Shown in pieces: positions 1 through 5,918 of a stretch of DNA of 6,589 nt. Origin of the DNA: Thauera sp. Its GTDB lineage: Bacteria; Pseudomonadota; Gammaproteobacteria; Burkholderiales; Rhodocyclaceae. The first letter of the stretch is position 1, and each line of letters starts with the position of its first letter. The notes beneath the pieces were generated by a model that saw nothing but the letters and a program-made list of their open reading frames with translations, ran no database searches and was not told where the DNA came from. The position numbers were made by a program, and so were the translations under genes. The DNA lies in assembly GCA_023150215.1 (NCBI GenBank), contig JAKLLJ010000191.1, positions 1 through 6,589 of the forward strand, read 5' to 3'.

Positions 1-36
1 ACGCAAGCCTGCGCGCCGCCCGCCTGCGATCCGTGT

Positions 37-1101
37 TCAGCGCACGATCTGGCTCAGTTCGCCGGCCTTGTAGCGCGCGGCGATCTTGTCGAGTGAGATG
101 GGCTTGACCTTCGCGGCCATGCCGGCGCTACCGAAGGCTTCGAAGCGCGCCTTGCACACCCGCTTGGCGGCCTCGCGTGCGGGCTTGTTGTATTCGCGCG
201 GGTCGAATTTCGACGGGTTTTCGAACATGAACTTGCGGATCGCGCCGGTCATGGCGAGGCGGATGTCGGTGTCGATGTTGATCTTGCGCACGCCGTACTT
301 GATGCCCTGGACGATCTCCTCGACCGGCACGCCGTAGGTCTCCTTCATGTCGCCGCCGTACTGGCGGATTATCGCGAGCAGTTCCTGCGGCACCGAGCTG
401 GAGCCGTGCATCACCAGGTGGGTGTTGGGGATGCGGGCGTGGATTGCCTTGATGCGCTCGATCGCAAGGATGTCGCCGGTGGGCTTGCGGGTGAACTTGT
501 AGGCGCCGTGGCTGGTGCCGATCGCGATCGCGAGCGCGTCGCAGTCGGTCTGCTTGACGAAGTCGGCGGCCTGGTCGGGGTCGGTGAGCATCTGGCTGTG
601 GTCGAGCGTGCCTTCGGCGCCGACGCCGTCTTCCTCGCCGGCCTGGCCGGTCTCGAGCGAGCCGAGGCAGCCGAGCTCGGCCTCGACGCTGACACCGATC
701 GCATGCGAGAACTTCACCACCTCGCGGGTGACGGCGACGTTGTACTCGTAGGAGGAGGGCGTCTTGCCGTCCTCGAGCAGCGAGCCGTCCATCATCACGC
801 TCGAGAAGCCCGAGCGGATCGCGCCCATGCAGATCGCCGGCGACTGGCCGTGGTCCTGGTGCATGACCACCGGGATGTGCGGATAGGCTTCGATGGCGGC
901 GTCGATGAGATGGCGCAGAAAGGCTTCGCCAGCGTATTTGCGCGCGCCGGCCGAGGCCTGCATGATCACCGGGCTGTCGCAGTCGGCAGCCGCTTCCATG
1001 ATGGCCTGGACCTGCTCGAGGTTGTTCACGTTGAAGGCGGGCAGGCCATAGCTGTGTTCGGCCGCGTGGTCGAGCAGCTGGCGCATGGAAACGAGGGGCA
1101 T
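37..1101 (-). CDS. fba: Class II fructose-1,6-bisphosphate aldolase
   Basis: This gene encodes the zinc-dependent aldolase that reversibly splits fructose-1,6-bisphosphate into dihydroxyacetone phosphate and glyceraldehyde-3-phosphate in the cytosol. It serves glycolysis, gluconeogenesis and, in autotrophs, the Calvin cycle. The 354-residue product has the family motifs in order: HQDHG at 81-85 (catalytic D83 and zinc ligand H84), AELG at 141-144 (E142), GTSHGAYKF from 195 (zinc ligand H198), MHGSSS from 231 (zinc ligand H232) and NIDTD at 275-279 for substrate phosphate binding. Its length and sequence resemble the CbbA/Fba form of betaproteobacteria. I chose the ATG at 1101 because GGAG lies 7 nt upstream; a TTG five codons earlier has no such site. 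It follows pyk on the same strand. The family call is firm. The Calvin-cycle role is only possible, since no other cbb gene is visible. Confidence 0.97.
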   Translation of the reverse strand: MPLVSMRQLLDHAAEHSYGLPAFNVNNLEQVQAIMEAAADCDSPVIMQASAGARKYAGEAFLRHLIDAAIEAYPHIPVVMHQDHGQSPAICMGAIRSGFSSVMMDGSLLEDGKTPSSYEYNVAVTREVVKFSHAIGVSVEAELGCLGSLETGQAGEEDGVGAEGTLDHSQMLTDPDQAADFVKQTDCDALAIAIGTSHGAYKFTRKPTGDILAIERIKAIHARIPNTHLVMHGSSSVPQELLAIIRQYGGDMKETYGVPVEEIVQGIKYGVRKINIDTDIRLAMTGAIRKFMFENPSKFDPREYNKPAREAAKRVCKARFEAFGSAGMAAKVKPISLDKIAARYKAGELSQIVR

Positions 1102-1108
1102 GGGAGGT

Positions 1109-1112
1109 CTCC
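1109..1112 (-). promoter_or_regulatory. Ribosome binding site of fba
   Basis: The minus strand reads GGAG, then 7 nt, then ATG at 1101. This spacing decides the start of the aldolase gene. The site lies inside the small palindrome GGAGACCTCC, so a weak local fold could partly mask it; that last point is speculation. Confidence 0.75.
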
Positions 1113-1118
1113 GCAAAA

Positions 1119-1137
1119 GGCTGCCGCAGCGGCAGCC
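1119..1137 (-). terminator. GC-rich hairpin plus TTTT between pyk and fba
   Basis: The minus strand reads GGCTGCCG, a CTG loop, then CGGCAGCC, followed directly by TTTT. This is a perfect 8-bp stem with the shape of a short intrinsic terminator. It lies 65 nt beyond the pyk stop codon and only 18 nt before the fba start. It could end pyk transcripts. If fba transcription starts at the -10-like element at 1156-1161, the hairpin would instead sit in the fba leader and act as an attenuator or a 5' stabilising structure. The U tract is short, so termination may be inefficient. Confidence 0.5.
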
Positions 1138-1155
1138 GGACGATCGAAAAACGCT

Positions 1156-1161
1156 ATTTTA
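1156..1161 (-). promoter_or_regulatory. Possible -10 element for fba
   Basis: The minus strand reads TAAAAT, which matches five of the six bases of the sigma-70 -10 consensus, in an otherwise very GC-rich stretch. I found no convincing -35 hexamer at a spacing of 15-18 nt. Transcription from here would start near 1149 and give a leader of about 50 nt containing the hairpin. The call rests on the hexamer and the AT-rich context alone. Confidence 0.35.
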
Positions 1162-1201
1162 GCCTGTGTCCGCGCGTGCCTGCGGCACCGCGCGGTCCAA
1201 T

Positions 1202-2656
1202 TCAAACCGGGTCGTCGAGGGTGCCGGGCTTGTGGTGTTCGCCGACGCGCACGATCTTGAGCGTGTTGGTGCCGCCGGTGCTGCCGATCGGCTCGCCGAT
1301 GGTGAGCACGATCAGGTCACCGTAGTCGACCACCCCTTGCTCGAGCAGCACCTGCTCGGCCTCCCACAGCAGCACGTCGCGGTCCTGGTGGGTCTGGCTC
1401 ATCAGCAGCGGATGGACCTCGCGGTAGAGCGTCATCTGGTTGCGCGCCGAGACCTCGGGGGTGAGCGCGTAGATCGGCACGCCGGCGATCAGGCGGCTCA
1501 TCCACAGCGCGGTCGAGCCGGTCTGGGTGAGCGAGGCGATCGCCTTGACCTTGAGATGGTAGGCGGTCCAGATTGCCGCCATCGCGATCGACTGGTCGAT
1601 GCGGGTGAACACGCGGTCGAGCATCTCGCGGTCGAGCCCGGTGTCGTAGGACTTCTCCGCCTCCAGGCAGACCCGGCTCATGGCCTCGACCACCTCCACC
1701 GGGTACTTGCCGGCGGCGGTCTCGGCCGACAGCATCACCGCGTCGGTGCCGTCGAGCACCGCGTTGGCCACGTCGGAGACTTCGGCGCGGGTAGGCACCG
1801 GGCTGGAGATCATCGACTCCATCATCTGCGTGGCGGTGATGGTGAGCTTGTTGCGGTCGCGTGCGGCGCGGATCATCTTCTTCTGCAGCGCCGGCACCGC
1901 GGCGTCGCCGACCTCGACCGCGAGGTCGCCGCGCGCCACCATGATCCCGTCCGAGGCGTCGAGGATCTCGTTGAGGTTGGCGACCGCCTCGGTGCGCTCG
2001 ATCTTGGCGATCAAGAGCGCCGCGCTGCCCGCGGCGCGCAGCAGCTGGCGCGCCATGTACATGTCCGCCGCGCTCTTGGGGAAGGACACGGCGACGAAGT
2101 CCACCCCGATCAATGCCGCGGTGCGGATGTCGTCCATGTCCTTGGCGGTGAGCGCCGGCGCGGTCAGCCCGCCGCCCTGGCGGTTGATGCCCTTGTTGTT
2201 CGACAGCTCGCCGCCCACCTTCACGATGGTGTGGATCTCGTGGCCGAGCACGCGCTGCACGGTGAGCTTGAGGCGGCCGTCGTCGAGAAGCAGCACGTCA
2301 CCGGGCTTCACGTCCTTGGGCAGGTCCTTGTAGTCGAGGCCGGCGCGCTGCTTGTCGCCGAGTTCGCAGCGTGCGTCGAGGACGAAGGGCGCGTCGCGGG
2401 TCAGGGTCACGCGGCCGCCCTCGAACTTGCCGACGCGGATCTTGGGACCCTGCAGGTCGGCGAGGATGCCGACCGGCCGGCCCGCACGCGCTGCGGCGTC
2501 GCGGATGGCGTCGGCGCGGGCGACGTGGTCTTCCGGTTTGCCGTGCGAGAAGTTCATCCGCACCACATCCAGCCCGGCGTGCACCATGCGCTCGAGCGTG
2601 TGCAGGTCGGACGACGCGGGGCCGAGGGTGGCGACGATCTTGGTGTGGCGGGACAT
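1202..2656 (-). CDS. pyk: Pyruvate kinase, PykA-like
   Basis: Pyruvate kinase transfers phosphate from phosphoenolpyruvate to ADP, giving pyruvate and ATP at the last step of glycolysis in the cytosol. The 484-residue product has the N-terminal TKIVATLGPASS, the metal- and nucleotide-site residues R33, N35, S37 and D67, ADLQGPKIR from 66, catalytic K218 with metal ligand E220 in AKIE, MVARGDL from 239 with D244, and T276 in TATQMMES. A B domain sits near 71-168, and the C-terminal regulatory domain follows from about 340. The stretch GDKQRAGLDYK resembles E. coli PykA more than PykF. The residue facing muscle Glu117 is K102, a change linked to potassium-independent enzymes. I chose the ATG at 2656 because GGAG lies 7 nt upstream and the protein then begins at the conserved region. 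An in-frame ATG at 2686 lacks such a site. It probably reads into fba. Confidence 0.97.
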   Translation of the reverse strand: MSRHTKIVATLGPASSDLHTLERMVHAGLDVVRMNFSHGKPEDHVARADAIRDAAARAGRPVGILADLQGPKIRVGKFEGGRVTLTRDAPFVLDARCELGDKQRAGLDYKDLPKDVKPGDVLLLDDGRLKLTVQRVLGHEIHTIVKVGGELSNNKGINRQGGGLTAPALTAKDMDDIRTAALIGVDFVAVSFPKSAADMYMARQLLRAAGSAALLIAKIERTEAVANLNEILDASDGIMVARGDLAVEVGDAAVPALQKKMIRAARDRNKLTITATQMMESMISSPVPTRAEVSDVANAVLDGTDAVMLSAETAAGKYPVEVVEAMSRVCLEAEKSYDTGLDREMLDRVFTRIDQSIAMAAIWTAYHLKVKAIASLTQTGSTALWMSRLIAGVPIYALTPEVSARNQMTLYREVHPLLMSQTHQDRDVLLWEAEQVLLEQGVVDYGDLIVLTIGEPIGSTGGTNTLKIVRVGEHHKPGTLDDPV

Positions 2657-2663
2657 CCGGGTA

Positions 2664-2667
2664 CTCC
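2664..2667 (-). promoter_or_regulatory. Ribosome binding site of pyk
   Basis: The minus strand reads GGAG, then 7 nt, then ATG at 2656. It has the same core and spacing as the fba site, and it decides the pyk start against the in-frame ATG ten codons upstream. Confidence 0.75.
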
Positions 2668-2684
2668 GTGAAAGGGCTCGCGGC

Positions 2685-2690
2685 ATTCTA
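2685..2690 (-). promoter_or_regulatory. Possible -10 element for pyk
   Basis: The minus strand reads TAGAAT, five of six bases of the -10 consensus, about 29 nt before the pyk ATG. Transcription would start near 2678 and give a short leader carrying the GGAG site. No good -35 hexamer lies at normal spacing. The alternative upstream pyk ATG at 2686 overlaps this hexamer, which would further argue against that start if the promoter is real. Confidence 0.35.
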
Positions 2691-2853
2691 GCAGCGCCGC
2701 GGGCCCATGCCCTGCGGTCGAGAGCGGCCTTGCATCTCGGATGCCGGCGGATATATTCAGCCGGTCGCCCTCGGCGCGCGCCAGCTCCTCGCGCCCACGG
2801 TGCGGGACATCGTCCACCCTTCGGCCAGCGCCCATGTGATTATCGGTCGCGAG

Positions 2854-2980
2854 ATGTACGCCGTCGTGCCCGAGCCAGCGTCGTCGATGCTCCTGCTCGC
2901 TGCGGTGCTGGCCCTGCTGGTGTCGCCCGGGGGGTCCTTTTTTCCGCATGGATGTTGTGCTGCAGCAACGGCGGGCCTGA
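2854..2980 (+). pseudogene. Remnant of a PEP-CTERM protein gene (3' end)
   Basis: A plus-strand frame from the ATG at 2854 reads MYAVVPEPASSM and then LLLAAVLALLV. This is a VPEP motif followed at once by a hydrophobic helix, the layout of the C-terminal sorting signal of exosortase substrates. The third part of that signal, an arginine cluster just before the stop, is missing in this frame. The frame instead continues through runs of six G (2929-2934) and six T (2938-2943) all the way into frdC. Loss of one base in the G run would give FFRMDVVLQQRRA and a TGA stop at 2978-2980, which restores basic residues near the end. No signal peptide or mature domain is visible upstream, so at most the 3' tail of a gene survives. 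A chance resemblance cannot be excluded. Confidence 0.4.
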
Positions 2981-3009
2981 CGGCGCGCGCGGAGGGGGAG
3001 GCCGCGAGC

Positions 3010-3029
3010 GCTTGCCACCGCAGGCAAGC
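3010..3029. repeat. Perfect 7-bp inverted repeat upstream of frdC
   Basis: GCTTGCC and GGCAAGC flank the 6-nt spacer ACCGCA. The symmetry suits either a dimeric regulator site about 115-135 bp before frdC or a small hairpin. No T tract follows on either strand, so a standard intrinsic terminator is unlikely. It lies just downstream of the PEP-CTERM-like remnant and could be left over from that gene. Confidence 0.4.
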
Positions 3030-3106
3030 ACGCTTCGCGTCGATAGCGGGCATCGCGCGTGCGCTCGACTTGGGCAAGGTTGATGGTGCACTGCCGCATG
3101 TGGCGT

Positions 3107-3114
3107 TATATAGT
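3107..3114 (+). promoter_or_regulatory. Possible -10 element for the frd operon
   Basis: TATATAGT is the most AT-rich stretch near the operon start and contains two overlapping -10-like hexamers, TATATA and TATAGT. Transcription would begin near 3120 and give a leader of about 25 nt before the frdC ATG. A TTGATG at 3080-3085 resembles a -35 but lies 21-23 nt upstream, which is too far for a standard sigma-70 promoter. The poor spacing fits a promoter that needs an activator, but no full regulator site is evident. Confidence 0.3.
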
Positions 3115-3144
3115 GCGCTGCCCGCCCCAGCGAAACGCCACTTC

Positions 3145-3918
3145 ATGACGCTCCCGCGACATTGCGCAGCTTCGGCCGCGTCGGCCTGGCCGGCCCGCCT
3201 CGATCTGCTGCAGAGCCTCTCCGGGCTCGCCCTCGCTCTTTTCATGTGGCTGCACATGGCCTTCGTGTCGTCCATCCTCATCAGCGAGGATGTGGCGTGG
3301 GCCGTGGCGCGCTCCTTCGAAGGCCACTTCTTCCTGTCGCGGCCGCAGGCCTGGCTGGTGTCGGCCTTCGTCGCGGCGATGACGGTGCTGTTCGCGGTTC
3401 ATGCCTTGCTGGCGCTGCGCAAGTTTCCTGCCGACTGGCGCCAGTACCGGATCGCCGCGAGCCACGGCAGCCGCCTGCGCCATCCCGATACCGTGCTGTG
3501 GTTCGTGCAGGTGGCAACCGGTTTCGCGATGTTCTTCCTCGCCCCGGTGCACCTCTACACCATGCTGGTTCATCCCGATCTGATCGGCCCCTACGAATCG
3601 GCCGACCGGGTGTGGACCGGCGGGTTCTGGCCGCTCTATCTCGCGCTGCTGTTCGTGGTCGAGGTGCATGGCAGCGTCGGCCTGTATCGATTGGCGGTGA
3701 AGTGGGGCTGGTTCATGGGGCGCGACCCGCGCGCCGGCCGCCGCCGACTGCGGCGCGCGATGTGGGCGCTGATCGTGTTCCTGCTCGCGCTCGGCCTGAC
3801 CACGTTGGCGGCGGACATCCGCCTCGGCATCGAGCACGCGCCGCGCGCCGGTGAGCGCTATGTGCCGAGTTGGGAGCGCGCGGGCGCAGCCGGTGAGGAT
3901 GTGGAGAAGCAGCAATGA
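3145..3918 (+). CDS. frdC: Fumarate reductase dihaem cytochrome b subunit
   Basis: This is the membrane anchor of a quinol:fumarate reductase. It oxidises quinol and passes electrons through two b haems to FrdB. The 257-residue product has about five membrane helices (near 24-44, 68-91, 117-141, 160-182 and 204-222), and matches recalled Wolinella succinogenes FrdC (256 residues) along its length. The four haem-ligand histidines are H37, H86, H136 and H175, facing Wolinella H44, H93, H143 and H182. E59 faces E66 (quinol oxidation) and E173 faces E180 (E-pathway). Long matching blocks include LRKFP from 91, TGFAMFFL from 125 and HGSVGLYRLAVKWGWF from 175. I chose the ATG at 3145 because the family N-terminus fits. 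The frame stays open far upstream, but that part is not family-like. No clear ribosome binding site precedes it. The TGA stop overlaps the frdA start. Confidence 0.93.
   Translation: MTLPRHCAASAASAWPARLDLLQSLSGLALALFMWLHMAFVSSILISEDVAWAVARSFEGHFFLSRPQAWLVSAFVAAMTVLFAVHALLALRKFPADWRQYRIAASHGSRLRHPDTVLWFVQVATGFAMFFLAPVHLYTMLVHPDLIGPYESADRVWTGGFWPLYLALLFVVEVHGSVGLYRLAVKWGWFMGRDPRAGRRRLRRAMWALIVFLLALGLTTLAADIRLGIEHAPRAGERYVPSWERAGAAGEDVEKQQ
3903..3906 (+). promoter_or_regulatory. Ribosome binding site of frdA
   Basis: GGAG lies 8 nt before the frdA ATG, inside the last codons of frdC. Together with the ATGA overlap it implies that frdA is translated by coupling to frdC. Confidence 0.7.
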
Positions 3919-5918
3919 GGATCGAATACACCGACGTGCTGGTGGTCGGCGGCGGACTGGCCGGCCTGCGCACTGCGGTCGGCGTGGCGCGACGCGGGCT
4001 GCGGGTCGAGGTGCTGTCGCTGGTGCCGGCCAAGCGCTCGCACTCGGTGGCGGCGCAGGGCGGCATGCAGGCCAGCCTCGGCAACGCCATCAAGGGCTGT
4101 GGCGACAATGAGGACGTGCATTTCGAGGACACCGTGCGCGGCTCGGACTGGGGCTGCGACCAGCTCGTCGCGCGCATGTTCGCCCACATGGCGCCCAAGG
4201 CGGTGCGCGAGCTCGCGGCCTGGGGCGTGCCCTGGAACCGCGTGCAGCGCGGCGCCCACGAGGTGGTCATCAACGGCGAGCGCGTCACGCTGACGGAGCG
4301 CGACGAGGCCCACGGCCTCATCACCGCGCGCGACTTCGGCGGCACGCGCAAGTGGCGCACCTGCTACACCGCCGACGGCACCGGCCACACCATGCTCTAC
4401 GCGCTCGGCGACCGCGCGGTGGCCGAGGGCATCCCGGTGCGCAACCGCAGCGAGGCGGTGGCGCTGATCCACGACGGCGGACGCTGCCAGGGCGCGGTGG
4501 TGCGCGACCTGGAGACGGGCGAGCTGTACGCCATCCTGGCCGCGGCCACGGTGATCGCCACCGGCGGCTTCGGCCGCATCTGGGGCATCTCCACCAATGC
4601 GATCATCAACGAGGGCATGGGGGCGGCGATCGCGCTCGAGACCGGGGTGGCGCGTCTGGCGAACATGGAGGCGGTGCAGTTCCACCCCACCGCGATCGTG
4701 CCCGCCGGCATCCTCGTCACCGAGGGCTGCCGCGGCGACGGCGGCGTGCTGCGCGACGTCGACGGCCACCGCTTCATGCCCGACTACGAGCCGGAGAAGG
4801 CGGAGCTGGCTTCGCGCGACGTGGTCTCGCGCCGCATGGCCGAGCACATGCGCCGCGGCAAGGGCGTCAAGTCGGCTGCCGGCGAGCACCTGTGGCTGGA
4901 CATCGCGGTGCTAGGTGCCGCCCACATCGACCACAAGCTGCGCGAGGTGAAGGACATCTGCCGCCACTTCCTCGGCATCGACCCGGTGCGCGACTGGATC
5001 CCGGTGCGGCCGACGCAGCACTATTCGATGGGCGGTATCCGCACCGACCATCGTGGCGAGTCGCCCTGGCTGCGTGGGCTGTTCGCAGTCGGCGAGGCGG
5101 CGTGTTGGGACCTGCACGGCTTCAACCGCCTGGGCGGCAACTCGCTCGCCGAGACGGTGGTCGCCGGCATGCTGGTGGGCGAGCACGTCGCCGACTTCGT
5201 CGCCTCGCCGGCCGGGGCGCAGCCCTTGTCGCCCGCGCTGGCGCGCGAATTCATCGGTCGCGAGCGTGCCGCGCTGCAGGCGCTCGTCGCGCGTCCGGCA
5301 CCGGGGGCGGGTGCCGACACCGTCGCGTCGTTGCGGCGCGAGATGGAGGCGACGATGACCGAACACGTCGGTCTGTTCCGCAACGAGGCGGGGCTGCGCA
5401 CTGCACTCGGCACGCTGGCCGATTTGCATGCGCGCGCGCAGCGGGTCGGCATCGCCAGCCGCCACCTCGACGCCAATCCGGAGCTGGTCGCTGCCTACCG
5501 CCTGCCGCGCATGCTCGCGCTTGCGCTGTGCGCCGCGCAGGGTGCGCTCGAACGTCGCGAGAGCCGTGGCGCGCACGCGCGCGAAGACTACCCGGCGCGC
5601 AACGATCGCGACTGGCTGCGCCGCACGCTCGCCTGGTGGCCGGCGGGGGCCGCCGCACCGGTGCTGGAATATGAGTCGATCACGGTCGAACACATGGAGC
5701 TGGCGCCCGGATTCCGCGGCTACGGCACGCGCAACATCGTCGATCATCCTGCCACCGCGCTGCGCGAGGCCGAGATCGCATCCGTCCGTGTCCGCCTCGA
5801 CGGCGCCGGGCGCGCGTCGGTGCAGGCCGCGTTGCTGGATTTTCGTGCGTGCCTGCCCGAACGCTATCGCGGCGACAACGAACGTCTTGCCGACAGCGAA
5901 GAAGGAGCGCCGCGATGA
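3915..5918 (+). CDS. frdA: Fumarate reductase flavoprotein subunit
   Basis: This is the catalytic subunit, which reduces fumarate to succinate (or the reverse) at a covalently bound FAD on the inner face of the membrane. The 667-residue product starts with a Rossmann dinucleotide fold, VVGGGLAG at 10-17. H43 in KRSHSVAAQGG is the expected covalent FAD attachment site. Active-site residues are H257 (QFHPT), R301 (ASRDVVSRR, the proton shuttle), H369 (QHYSMGG) and R405 (HGFNRLGGNS). The capping domain lies between the two FAD-binding blocks, and a helical C-terminal domain follows from about 440 with ESRGAHAREDYP from 549. The sequence follows recalled Wolinella FrdA (656 residues) almost block for block, including GDNEDVHF and GSDWGCDQ, so it belongs to that branch and not to E. 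coli FrdA or SdhA. It overlaps both neighbours by ATGA. A one-residue insertion near 384 and a slightly longer C-terminal tail are the only oddities seen. Confidence 0.96.
   Translation: MRIEYTDVLVVGGGLAGLRTAVGVARRGLRVEVLSLVPAKRSHSVAAQGGMQASLGNAIKGCGDNEDVHFEDTVRGSDWGCDQLVARMFAHMAPKAVRELAAWGVPWNRVQRGAHEVVINGERVTLTERDEAHGLITARDFGGTRKWRTCYTADGTGHTMLYALGDRAVAEGIPVRNRSEAVALIHDGGRCQGAVVRDLETGELYAILAAATVIATGGFGRIWGISTNAIINEGMGAAIALETGVARLANMEAVQFHPTAIVPAGILVTEGCRGDGGVLRDVDGHRFMPDYEPEKAELASRDVVSRRMAEHMRRGKGVKSAAGEHLWLDIAVLGAAHIDHKLREVKDICRHFLGIDPVRDWIPVRPTQHYSMGGIRTDHRGESPWLRGLFAVGEAACWDLHGFNRLGGNSLAETVVAGMLVGEHVADFVASPAGAQPLSPALAREFIGRERAALQALVARPAPGAGADTVASLRREMEATMTEHVGLFRNEAGLRTALGTLADLHARAQRVGIASRHLDANPELVAAYRLPRMLALALCAAQGALERRESRGAHAREDYPARNDRDWLRRTLAWWPAGAAAPVLEYESITVEHMELAPGFRGYGTRNIVDHPATALREAEIASVRVRLDGAGRASVQAALLDFRACLPERYRGDNERLADSEEGAPR
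5904..5907 (+). promoter_or_regulatory. Ribosome binding site of frdB
   Basis: GAAGGAG at 5901-5907 lies 7 nt before the frdB ATG, inside the last codons of frdA. It fixes the frdB start at 5915 and supports coupled translation through the ATGA overlap. Confidence 0.8.

Larger units (their letters stand above)
2691..3144. other. Divergent intergenic region between pyk and frdC
   Basis: This stretch of about 450 bp separates the divergent pyk and frd genes and encodes no intact gene that I recognise. Open frames crossing it on both strands give low-complexity Arg/Ala/Pro-rich translations, as expected from high GC. What I can support is a PEP-CTERM-like remnant (2854-2980), a perfect inverted repeat (3010-3029) and a TATA-like element near 3107-3114. 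A weaker inverted repeat, CCGGC at 2744-2748 and GCCGG at 2760-2764, flanks the AT-rich core GGATATATTCA. I see no tRNA, insertion sequence end or CRISPR repeat. Confidence 0.7.

Noticed and set aside
406..1260. A 284-codon plus-strand open frame opposite fba
   Set aside because: It is a shadow of the aldolase coding sequence, with low-complexity translation and no family features.
1166..2671. A 501-codon plus-strand open frame covering almost all of pyk
   Set aside because: It is antisense to an unambiguous pyruvate kinase. Its translation is a low-complexity His/Arg/Ala/Val/Gly-rich sequence with no recognisable motif, as expected from high-GC codon bias.
2657..2686. Ten extra N-terminal codons of pyk from the ATG at 2686
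   Set aside because: It lacks a ribosome binding site, overlaps a possible -10 hexamer, and the extra residues are not part of the conserved pyruvate kinase N-terminus.
2744..2764. An inverted repeat CCGGC/GCCGG around an AT-rich core
   Set aside because: Five-base GC arms are common by chance at this base composition, and no function could be tied to it.
3080..3093. A possible FNR/ANR box upstream of frdC (TTGATGGTGCACTG)
   Set aside because: Only the left half TTGAT matches. The right half agrees with ATCAA at one base of five, and the distance to the TATA-like element does not suit a class II site.
2707..3144. A longer frdC starting at the upstream in-frame ATG, giving 403 residues
   Set aside because: The extra 146 residues have no counterpart in FrdC, run through the candidate promoter and the PEP-CTERM-like remnant, and have no matching start signal. 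The family N-terminus fits the ATG at 3145.
3858..4889. A 343-codon minus-strand open frame opposite frdA
   Set aside because: It is antisense to the flavoprotein gene, has a biased His/Ala/Arg/Val composition, and shows no domain or ribosome binding site.
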